Part shown: in pieces, positions 10,161 to 19,200 of the stretch
Layout of the letters: every line of letters starts with the position of its first letter
Numbering within the stretch: the first letter of the stretch is position 1
Source of the DNA: Chara braunii
Lineage: Eukaryota > Streptophyta > Charophyceae > Charales > Characeae
Direction of reading: 5' to 3'
Length of the DNA: 30,655 nucleotides
Assembly: GCA_003427395.1 (NCBI GenBank)
Contig: BFEA01000471.1
Location: forward strand, 393,567-424,221
Translations under genes and position numbers: made by a program
The notes under the pieces: generated by a model
The model's database searches: none
Seen by the model: only the letters and a program-made list of their open reading frames with translations
What the model was told of the DNA's origin: nothing

Positions 10161-10246
10161 CGGGCCCCGCGCAATACGCGAACTCTTTCTCTCTATACTA
10201 CTAAAAGCAAACCTGGGCCCCGTGCAATGCTTTGCACGGGCCCAGG
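10161..10246 (+). repeat. GGGCCC hairpin pair, possible Helitron-like terminus
   Basis: Bases 10212-10246 form a strong hairpin: CCTGGGCCC(C)GTGCAA against TTGCACGGGCCCAGG with a four-base loop and one bulged C. A related half copy, CGGGCCCCGCGCAATACGCG, lies at 10161-10180. Between them is TCTCTATACTACTAAAAGC, which resembles the 5' end of plant Helitrons. No preceding A at the TC and no matching CTRR end were found, so the Helitron reading is only a suggestion; the hairpin itself is certain. Confidence 0.45.
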
Positions 10247-10564
10247 AGAAATCGGGCAGGAGGCGGTACCTTGCCACAGTCCCAGCCACATTTCCACCAC
10301 ACATTTTTTTTTCTCGGGTTAACCCAGAGCCTCCACTGAAGCGCGCATTTTTTGTTGTTGTTGTTGGGAGGGGGGGCACTTAAAACGCGTCGTTTTGGAT
10401 CTCCACGTTTTGTTTTTTTTGGTCCCTGGACTCTCGTGGGTTCCTCAGGATCCCTGAGTTGGCGTGCCCAGGAGCGGTTCTGTACACGGCGGCTCGCACG
10501 TTCAAATACAAGCACAGAGCACACTCGGTGCGCTTGCCCACCACTCAACTCAAGTGTAAAAGGG

Positions 10565-10930
10565 GAACGAATCTTCTACTAGAACATGGGAAAATGCACC
10601 ACCGGGCTCGCAGCACCGTTCACGAAATGTACAAAATGTGAATTATTCTTCTACTAGAACAATGATGGCTGTGTATCTTTCAATGTTCTAGCGGAAGATT
10701 CATTCTCAATTCCACACTGTGTGAACACTGGAGAAACATCATGTAATTTTCCATGTTCTAGCTGAAGATTCATTCTCAATTCACCAGTTTGGTAAGCGGT
10801 GGAGCACTGTATCTTTCCGTGTTCTAGTGGAAGAGTCATTCTCAATGTGCACGTTCGGTGAGCAGTGCAGCGAGGCCCCATGTTCAAATGCAATGCTGCT
10901 GTATCTTTCCATGTTCTAGCACCAGATTCA
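10565..10930. repeat. Cluster of 66-70 bp repeats with GTTCTAG-CGGAAGATTCATTCTC core
   Basis: Direct copies of a unit containing TTTCCATGTTCTAGCGGAAG and then ATTCATTCTCAATT begin at about 10685, 10755, 10821 and 10913 (the last is diverged). Two copies in opposite orientation lie at 10565-10593 and 10640-10662, so the left part forms imperfect inverted repeats with the right part. A second cluster of the same family is at 15391-15600. No coding function is seen. Confidence 0.8.
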
Positions 10931-11462
10931 TATATTGTTACACCGTCGCGCCCACGACAGATAAGTGTCCCCTTCTTCCTTTCTTCCCTCCTTGTGACTC
11001 TGTTCGATGGACTTTCCCTCACTTGCATGACGATCTTCGACTTGAGCCTTTGCGATTGCCCCTGGGGATGACTGGTAATCGGCACTGGTCGAAACATATC
11101 GGGTGTAGCCGATACATGCTTCTCTTCAGTCAGTCAGGATATCTTCTAATGCTGTTTGCATCAACTTTGTCTGATTGGCCAGATGAGGAAGCAACTTTGA
11201 TCTTCATGCTTTATCATTTTGTTTAACTCACTCGGGCTTCAAGGCATATCGCCGCGTTCATTCTTCTGGCTTGATTTCTACCTCCGCTCTGTCCCACCCT
11301 GTCCGGCATTACCTGCTTTCTTGCTCTCTATGAATCTGCTCTCTTTGTGCTTCCTCTTTGATTTCTCTTCCTTGCTTCTTTGAACCTATCATTTGCTCTC
11401 ACAAATTGATTCAACAATGGAGTGGCTGAAAATCCTTCTATGGGTGCTTGATGTTATTGTAT

Positions 11463-11464
<2 letters not shown>
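10931..11464. other. Unassigned pyrimidine-rich stretch
   Basis: CT-rich DNA without a supported gene. Short ORFs on the + strand (up to 122 codons) have no recognisable motif and biased composition, so I treat them as chance. It ends at the poly(T) tract. Confidence 0.45.

Positions 11465-11501
<37 letters not shown>
11465..11501 (-). repeat. Poly(T) tract of 37 T, possible poly(A) tail of a minus-strand retroposon
   Basis: Thirty-seven uninterrupted T. If it is a retroposon tail, the element would lie to the right (11502 onward) on the minus strand, ending ...GGAGCCTTGTCAC before the tail. I could not find matching target-site duplications, so a simple homopolymer is equally possible. Confidence 0.6.
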
Positions 11502-11502
<1 letters not shown>

Positions 11503-11589
11503 TGACAAGGCTCCAATCTATTCATGGGGAGCAGCACGTGCTGGGAACCGGGCCCAGAGTCCCATATGGAACTTTACATCGAATTTTGA

Positions 11590-12600
11590 AAGTTTGAGAT
11601 ATCGGGGCCATTACCGAGCTTTGGCTGAAAAAACTTTGAGAGAATTTTGAGCTACTAAGAAAATTACTACGACACACTACAGAATAAGGGTCAGCCCACA
11701 ACAAAAAACGCCACCACAGGGGTCCTACAAATGCTCAAAAACCTGTGGATCCCTAGCAACCCTTCTGAAGCTCTCCAGCACCGTCTTACTCCCTGCTGAG
11801 CTCTTCCAGGCCTCACACCCCTACCCTGCTGGGTTACAGGGCAACACGACTCGCCCCAGCTCCGGCCAGCGTCGTCCCAGCAGCAACCCTTGGTTGTCCC
11901 TTGGAATGCCCACCCCAAAGCATCCCCAGATCTCTCTACCAGGCCTCACACTCCTGCATCAGCAGGTTACAGGGTAACACCCCAGCACCGGCCAGCGTCT
12001 TTCTGGCATTGAACAGCAGCAAATCACCGAGTATATCAGCAATGGAGCCGTCCAAGATGAGTTGCTAGGAGTCCCCAGAATCTTAAATCATTCTTAAGAC
12101 CATCTTGAGGTACCGGGGCCATTACCCGGCTTCGGCTAGGAAAGACAATTGTGTCATCTACACCAGGAAAATTTAAAAAGACTTGGATAATTGCTGGCCT
12201 ATTGCTAGTCTACTGAATGCTCAGAACCCCTGGACTCCTTAACAAAACCCTCTAAAGTTCGCTAACACTGTTGTATTCCCTGTCGAGCTCTCCCGACCTC
12301 ATGCCCCTACCCTACTAGGTTACAGGGCGACACAACTCACCGCAGCTCCGGCCAGCGTCGTCCCGACATCAACCCTTGGTTTTCCCTTAGAATGCCCGCC
12401 CCAAGGCATCCCCAAATCTCTCTATGAGGCCTCACGCTCCTGCTATCAACAGGTTACAGGGCAACCCCCCAGCACCAGCCAGCGTCGTTCTGGCATCGGA
12501 AAACCGCATATCCTTGAATATAACTGCATCAAAGAAACCTAAAGTGAGTTGTAAGAAACACCCAGAATCCTAAAGTGTTTTCAAGACCACTCAAACAAAC
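11590..12600. repeat. Two-copy tandem duplication, unit about 490-510 bp
   Basis: The landmarks CGGGGCCATTAC (11603 and 12114), GGTTACAGGGC-ACAC (11832 and 12319) and TAAGACCA/CAAGACCA (near 12095 and 12583) recur in the same order about 490-511 bp apart, with visible divergence between copies. Each copy also holds two internal GCCAGCGTC-GTTACAGG sub-repeats. No coding potential is recognised in either copy, so this looks like an old segmental tandem duplication of non-coding DNA. Confidence 0.8.
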
Positions 12601-12639
12601 AATCCACCCTCATTCCTCCAGCCCCCTACTCTTCTTCAT

Positions 12640-13260
12640 CCCCCGACGAGCCGACCTCCTCCACCACATAGTTCGCGGGATGAGAACAGCAGCCGCACCC
12701 ACACAATGGACACCTTCCTCAACCATTCCTCATCTCACGATGAGCCGACCTCCTCCACCCATAGTTCACAAGACGAGGAATATAAAAAATCAGGTGAACT
12801 CACCTTACCCTCACTCAATAAGCGCAGCACTACATTCCATCGGAAACCATCCTCCCTCTTCCCTTCAACCCCCTACTCTTCATCATCTTCCAACAAGCCG
12901 ACCTCCTCCACCACATAGTTCGGAAGATAAAAAACAGTAGACAAACAACCTACCCCAATCCCAGACTTCAACTATTCATCTTCATTCGACGAGCCGACCT
13001 CCTCCACCATATAGTTCGAAGAAGAAGAATAGAAGTAGTCCCAAAATGACCTGTGAATGAGTTTAACGAGCCAGCGACCCTCCACCCCCCACCTCTTCTT
13101 CATCCCCCGACGAGCCGACCTCCTCCACCACATAGTTCGCGGGATGAGAACAAACAACCACAACCACAACCACACAACGGACACCTTCCTCAACACATTC
13201 CTCCTCTCTCGACGAGCCGACCTCCTCCACCCATAGTTCGCAAGAGGAGGAAAGGCAGAA
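12640..13260 (-). repeat. Six-copy array of a ~45-bp core in a ~465-bp higher-order repeat
   Basis: The core (+ strand) GACGAGCCGACCTCCTCCAC then CACATAGTTCG occurs near 12645, 12739, 12892, 12988, 13109 and 13211. Copies at 12645/12739 and 13109/13211, with their flanks (ACACAA-GGACACCTTCCTCAAC and AAATCAGGTGAAC), form two higher-order units about 465 bp apart. On the minus strand four copies read N-Y-(V/M)-V-E-E-V-G followed by an acidic stretch, three of them then meeting a stop; the other two copies lack one base and shift frame. This could be a fossil of a duplicated C-terminal coding exon, or chance on a conserved DNA repeat. Confidence 0.8.
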
Positions 13261-13299
13261 ATCAGGTGAACGCCCTCACCCTAATAATCGCAGCACCAA

Positions 13300-14275
13300 C
13301 CCCACTAACCTCTTACCTCACTCCAGCAAGACTTATAACAGCTAAGCCACCATTTCAGTTGCAGCTATGCCCTAATCCAATCCCACTAGCTAGCCCTCCT
13401 CACCAGCAGGACGCAATTCCACCAGCCATAAACCACCCCAACCCAAGTACCACACATTCTCAAAACACCTGGCCCGCAAACAGCGAAAAAGAAATGGGTA
13501 CCCAATCGGAAGTTCCTCAAGACACGAAAAAACCTTCTGTTTACCAAAAAATAGAATTGAATCAAAGTTGAATAAACATAAGACATCAATCCCACTTTGA
13601 GAAAACCTTTTGTAAATCAAACTTAGTAATCTTTAATTAGAATCAGAGCGAAGCTCTGTTTTACGAATTTCAGATTAGGAATCTTGCACAGAAAATACGA
13701 GTTGCAGATTAGACGAATCTCACGTAGGAAATTACTTAGGAAATTACCCTAGTGAAAATCCAGATCACAATTTACTTCGAATTGCGAACTTCAAGATCAG
13801 GAAATTTTTTAGAATCAAGGGTTTCAAATGAAGACATACGAACTAAAATTTAAGTCGAGAGTTTGAGCAACAGAAAAAGGAAATCAGACTTTACTTCTAA
13901 ATTGCGAAACATCAAAATTGAAAACACGTCAGAATATGCGAACTAAAATTGAATCGGAGATCTGAGCATACAGAACTACCAGTCAAATATCTCCTAGGAA
14001 CGCGAAATAGGGATAAAACCAACAACATGGAATTAAAGCACAATCAAAACCAGATTACCCAATCAGAGAACTGCGGAGGGTCTACAAGGTGTCTTGACTT
14101 ACAATTGCTATCGCTGCCACCCCACAAACATGTCATGTCCTTCCCCCCTCCCAACCTCCACCTCCTCCTTTGCCGGCTAAAAAACAACTCAACCATCTCA
14201 TGGCCTGCAACCCGTCGCAGCCATGAACGCATAAGGCTGATCAACGAAGACAATCGGACCGTGGCCTTGGCTTAC
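13300..14275. other. Unassigned stretch, T-rich on the minus strand
   Basis: Bases 13600-14060 are A-rich on + (T-rich on -), with repeated phrases such as GCGAACTAAAATT and AGGAAATTAC, and would suit an intron or UTR of a minus-strand gene. No ORF is recognised. A candidate acceptor on the minus strand near 13557 (GGTAAACAG) precedes an open stretch of about 23 codons, but this is weak. Confidence 0.35.
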
Positions 14276-14847
14276 CTTGTACCAGCCACGCAGCGAGACA
14301 AAACTGCCAAACCCGTCGGCGGCCCCTCGCTGCCAGTCGGGAGGGAGAGAAGAACATGCCATGTTAGCAAGACGCCTATGCAGGTTATTACCATCCTTTC
14401 GCACGCTCCATCACTCAATAGCCACAAACCCTCAGTGGCCTCGTCGCCTTCTCCTCCGTCAGTGATGATTTATGATATTCTGTAGTTTGATCCTCGTGCC
14501 GGTTGCCGTGTTTACCTTGTCGTCCACCTCATTCGAGAGAGGATGCCCACCCTGCCAGGCTTTGATGTATGTCGCCTGGCTCGCCACATACCCAGCTGCA
14601 CGCCATCTCCAAACCTCCCCCTCACCTCCTCTTACCTCTACGCACCTTCCACACGCCTCTCTACCTCTCGCGCCCGGCATCCCGCCCAGACGCACTTTCC
14701 CGTCTGTGAGCCCCCCTACACTGTCCAGCATCAGCGTTCGCCACCTTGCGCCGCTTCGTCTCCGAAACTGCTCCAGCAGAGGCGCAGCGCTCCCCGATGT
14801 TCTTGTAGATGTTCTTGTATTCTGGATGTGCGTATTTCACATCTTTG
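14276..14847 (-). other. Candidate spliced gene fragment (three putative exons)
   Basis: Reading the minus strand: exon A, 14847-14745, follows a plausible acceptor (ACACTTCAG) and reads one base then 34 codons (KDVKYAHPEYKNIYKNIGE...) to AAG/GTGGCG. Exon B ends at 14516 with YIKAWQGGHPLSNEVDDK and the donor ACAAG/GTAAAC; its left edge is unclear (14575 is one in-phase choice). The 186-base interval 14515-14330 has the features of an intron: GTAAAC start, a TTGCTAACAT branch-like site, a pyrimidine tract and a GGCAG end. Exon C, 14329-14276, is 54 bases (RGAADGFGSFVSLRGWYK) and ends at ACAAG/GTAAGC. B and C are both in phase 0, so the frame is kept across the intron. I do not recognise the protein. 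It may be a real gene, a fragment, or coincidence. Confidence 0.35.
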
Positions 14848-16046
14848 CTGAAGTGTATGGCAAACCACACTTAGATATGCTATTGCCAAATGCAAAAGGG
14901 AGGATTCTAAGAGGCGTGGCAGACAGCATCATTGAGATTACTCGTATTAAGTCGTCCATTCCTTACCTAGTTCTTTTTTTGGGGGGTGAGTACGTTCATG
15001 TCACCTTTGAGTCTCATGGGCAACGAAAACACGCTTCGGCAAAGAAAGCCACCAAGCTCCAAAAGGCAACGGAAGCACCGACGGCTGTGGTGTCAGACTG
15101 GGCATCATATTTACAGGGGTCGCCCGTGGTGTCAGAGGGGGAAACAAAAAAAAACAAAAAAAAGCCCAGCGGATACTTTTGGAGAAATTTGGACCGAAAT
15201 TGCTCATGTCGAGTTGGTGCGTGGTTTCTTTGCCGGTGCAAGTCTTTTTGCTTTTAGGGTTAAACATGCCACGTCCGCTGTTACTTTTTTTCTTTTTTTT
15301 TCTGGACTTCTTTCTTGCCGTCTGTTAGTTCCATGTTCCGAGCCGTCGTGACTTCTGTACTATGTCCGCACTCTTACCTTACCCTTACATGTTCTACCGA
15401 AAGATTGATTCGGTGAGCAGTGGATTCAGGCCATTAGCAGTGGAGCGACCACATTACAGGTGGAGCGTCTCGGTGAGCAGTGGAGTGACGCCCTACAATG
15501 GAGGTGTGTCTTTCCGTCTTCTAGCGGAAGATTCATTTTCGATTTGCACATTCGGTGAGCACTGGAGGGAGCCTCGATGTTCAAGTACACAGCAAGCACA
15601 CCCTGCCAATGCTTTTGTTCCCCCCGCCCCGACTTCCAACACAAGCATATGGCCGCAGCATTCAGTCCACAAGATATGGGCTCTCCCGCATCTGCCTGCC
15701 TGGTCTGATCCTGCTGTGTATAGGCAGGATTGTAAGCGCTGGGTCCACTTGTTTGTACAATACGACAGTTGATTGAAGTTTCTTCATCGAGTGGAGTTGC
15801 TTTTCATCGCGTGGCCTCATGTGAACTTTCATGTGAACTATCTGTGAATGCATGCTGAATTCGGAAGTTGAATTTGGGTGGTTCATTGCAGGTTACTCAC
15901 TGCTGAGTTCGGGACTTCATTGAGTGCTTCATTTCATGTTCTTTATTGCAACAAGTTCCATATTGAGTGCATTAAGACTATTTGCGCGTTCCTGTTGTTG
16001 AAGTTTCTCACGATTGCCATTATGTTTTTTTACTTTCCACCTTTCT
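14848..16046. other. Intergenic stretch, no gene supported
   Basis: Contains A/T homopolymer patches (15147-15163, about 15287-15301), a cluster of the 10.6-kb repeat family (15391-15600), and otherwise unremarkable sequence. A + strand ORF of 261 codons ending at 15257 crosses the candidate minus-strand exons and a lysine run made by an A-rich patch; I regard it as spurious. Confidence 0.45.
15391..15600 (+). repeat. Second cluster of the GTTCTAG/CGGAAGATTCAT repeat family
   Basis: GTTCTACCGAAAGATTGATTCGGTGAGCAG at 15391 and CTTCTAGCGGAAGATTCATT at 15518 match the units at 10685-10930, including the following GCACATTCGGTGAGCACTGG and GATGTTCAAGTACACAGCAAGCAC, which parallels GTTCAAATACAAGCACAGAGC at about 10500. 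In between, CGGTGAGCAGTGGA recurs. The two clusters lie about 4.7 kb apart in the same orientation. Confidence 0.7.
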
Positions 16047-16230
16047 AAATTAGGTGCTGGGGGTGCATGTGTGTGCAATTATGTAATCCTACTAATCCTG
16101 TTATTTTGACTTGCCGGGGGAATAGGAACCGGACTGACACTCCCCAGAATGGATATGACTATTATGGAGCCAGGACCATAAGGACCTGTTTGGTTTTAAA
16201 AATAAAAAAACAAAATAAATTGGTGCTGGG
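16047..16230. mobile_element. Possible short retroposon between target-site-like direct repeats
   Basis: AAATTAGGTGCTGGG (16047-16061) and AAATTGGTGCTGGG (16217-16230) are near-identical and bracket about 155 bp. That segment ends with an A-rich run (TTTTAAAAATAAAAAAACAA), as expected for a short retroposon inserted in + orientation. No clear pol III A or B box is present. It lies within what would be the 3' UTR of the coiled-coil gene on the minus strand. The right copy is also half of an 8-bp perfect hairpin (GGTGCTGG-GAATGT-CCAGCACC, 16222-16243). Confidence 0.4.
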
Positions 16231-16258
16231 AATGTCCAGCACCTTGCCCAGACCTTGA

Positions 16259-19200
16259 CTAGCTAGGCCGCAAGTTGGCTGCCCAGATGCATGGGGCTGG
16301 TCCTGAACCGCCAGGGTTGTAGGCCTGTAGCACATTTGTTTTGGTCTTTCCTTTACATTTTAAGCTCAGCAAGAGGTTCTTTTCAGAGTTGAGTGGACTC
16401 ACCCAACAGTCTTGCAAATTAAGCGACCACGAAGAGCCCTCATCAGAAAATGCATCGTCGTCAACATCATCATCATGGTCAGCGTCATCACAATTGCTGC
16501 TGCTGCTGCTGCGGCGGCGGTGGCGGCTGCTACCGCTGCTCCTGTCATCATCACAAGTCCCTGTCTCCACAAGGCAGTCACTTTCATGAAGACTTTGCAG
16601 TCTCATGGGGGAGGGCCTATGATTGTGCAATCCATTCCCACCAGACTTAGTTTTACTCCTCCCGGTTATTGATGTCATCATTGGGGAGCACAGACTGTCA
16701 CCAAAGTCATGTGAGAGACCGCTGATCTGTCCAGTTGCCATGGTTGTCCTTATTGCATCAATCACACGGCTTTTGGGTGGTGACACTTGCGTATAACCAC
16801 CATCGTGAGGACCAGCATGGCAAATTCTATCTAAGCAACTTGGTGCTTTTGAAATATGGCTCGATGAAGTGCCGCCTGTCCTGCAGTCACTATCCTGATG
16901 CTGCTGCAGCCTTTTCTGAGTTTTCTCACTATCATGCCAACCCCAAGCAAGAGGAGGACGGGGTGGTGGAGGAGGAGGAGGAGGAGGAGCTAATGAAGCA
17001 TTCCGTTCTTCCTCCTTCTCATTAAGTCCATTGACTAGCGAAGACTTGGCCTGAACATCTGGTCTTGAACGCAGCAGCTTCTTCTTTGCCTCCTCCCATT
17101 TCTCCTCGTTTTCCTCATTCTTCTCCAAGTCCTCCCTCTCCCTATCGTATTGATAATCATGGTCGCGAAGGTGATGATCATGATTGTCCTCCGTATGTTT
17201 GCTGTGGTCATCCTCATCATATGTCACAGACAGTGACATGCTTTTGTGCCTTTCACAAGCTTCCGATTGAGGTTTATACCCATCTTTTCCTGTGATGAGT
17301 GTTTCCAGCTGTTTAATTCCCACCTGCAGAACTTTGATTGTTTCATCTCTTTGATGAATCTCCTCAAAGAACTTTTCCATCACGTCTGCATCTCTGTTCT
17401 TCTCCATAGCTCTCTTCTCTGCATCTTCCAATCTACACCTAAAGCCGCCCACCTCTTCCTGCATTTTCGCCATAGATTCCTCCAATTGCTCTCTTTCATC
17501 TCTTAACCTTTTGTTTAGGTCTTTCTCACTTTCCAACTCCAGTTCTAATTCCTCTCTCTCTTCCGTCAATCTGTCAATCTTTTCCTCCAGAGCCTCCTGC
17601 AACAATTCTCGATCTCTCATTTCTTCTTCAATTCTTGTCAGTGCCTTACACTTCTGATGAATTCTCATTGACAAGGTAACTTTGTCGTCCTCCATCTCAC
17701 TAAGCACCTCTTGCAATCTCTCCACCTCTCTTTCTCTTGCCTCTAACTTTGCGAGCGCCCCATCAAGTTTGGCCATCGCTGCCTCCTTCTTCAATGTCTC
17801 CACTTTCATTGCTTGCGTAATATTTTCCATGGCTCGTTGGACATCTTCACACTGCTGACAAGATTCTGATTTTGCTTCCAGGCGTCTGTATCCCTTCGTG
17901 ATCTTGCTCCCTTCTCCCTTCTCCTCTTCCTCCTCAAGCTGTTTTTGCTGGGTCAACTTCTGGCTCTCCATCCTTATTCCTATCTCCGCTGCAATAGACG
18001 CCTCCACACTATTATAGCTGCCGCTGCTATTGTGTTCAACCATTTTTCCCATCTTGCAGCTACAATGAGCACAGCCATCACCATTATGCTCCTGCTGCAG
18101 CTGATGAGAGCATGTGGCAGTGGGGTTGTTGACAGAAGAGAAGAGCAGCTGCTGCTGCTTGTCTTTGGCATGCTCATCGCAGCAGCTTGGTGCTTTCGCA
18201 TCTGTAGCCCAGGCCATGGCCTCAATCTGGAGCTGTAAGGTATTGACTCTCTCAGTCATGTCCCTTAGCTTTCTATCTTTCTTATCAATCTCCGCCTTCA
18301 TTCGGACCATCAACTTCTTACTCTTTGACTTCTCAAGCTCTGCAATCCTCAATTTCTCAGACATAAACGCAGCCTGTTTCGCCATCTCATCCTCCTTCCT
18401 TCCCGCTTGTTTCCACAGCCCCTGTTTCTCTCTTACTACCATCTCTGTCCATCGTCGCTCACCACCACCTGTGCCATCATTATGGCAATCACTGTTGTTC
18501 ATGTTAGCCATATCGCTTGCATTATTTGTGATATTGTTGTTGTTGTTGTGATTATTCCTAAGAGGGTTCTGAGCCTTCAGAGACTGTGCGTTTGCCTCTC
18601 CATGGCTCAACTCACTGTCACCACTGCCTATTCCCTCTCCCATTCTTGTTCCCGTTCTTCCGATCCCTCCATGTTGTTTGAGGCTTCCGACGGCTTGAAT
18701 GCGACTTCCTCTTTTCTCAACTTCTCGTACAACCCTTGAAATGACCTCTGAGTGTACCATTTCCCTGACTTGCATCTGCCTCATCATGTCTCCCGTCTCA
18801 GCAATCTCGTTCTTCAACTGTGCCATCACCTCTTCCTTTGCTTTCAACTGTTGATTGACAGAAGACACATCCTTTGCAAGAGCATCACGTTCTTTCACCA
18901 GCGTTCGGGTATGGGATTCCATCTCCCTCCACAAGTTAAGGACGTGTGCCTCCTTCTCTTCCGATTTCTTCAGAGCCAAGAAAGTTCGCTGAAGATCCTC
19001 CTCAAGCTCCTTCATCGCCTTCTTCAGCTGTCTAGCATCATCCTGTGCATCTTTCACATCCCTTCGCCATCGCAATTCATCCATCATCTTCTCTGTCAGT
19101 TTGTTCTCATACCACCTCATAACCTCCTCCCTCTCAACCAATTGCATTCGGAGTTGTTCAATTTCATCCAAAAGATGTTCGTCATGCATGTCTCTCCTCC

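Noticed and set aside
14472-15257. 261-codon + strand ORF
   Set aside because: Its composition changes several times, it includes a lysine run from an A-rich patch, and it overlaps better-supported minus-strand exon candidates. No motif was recognised.
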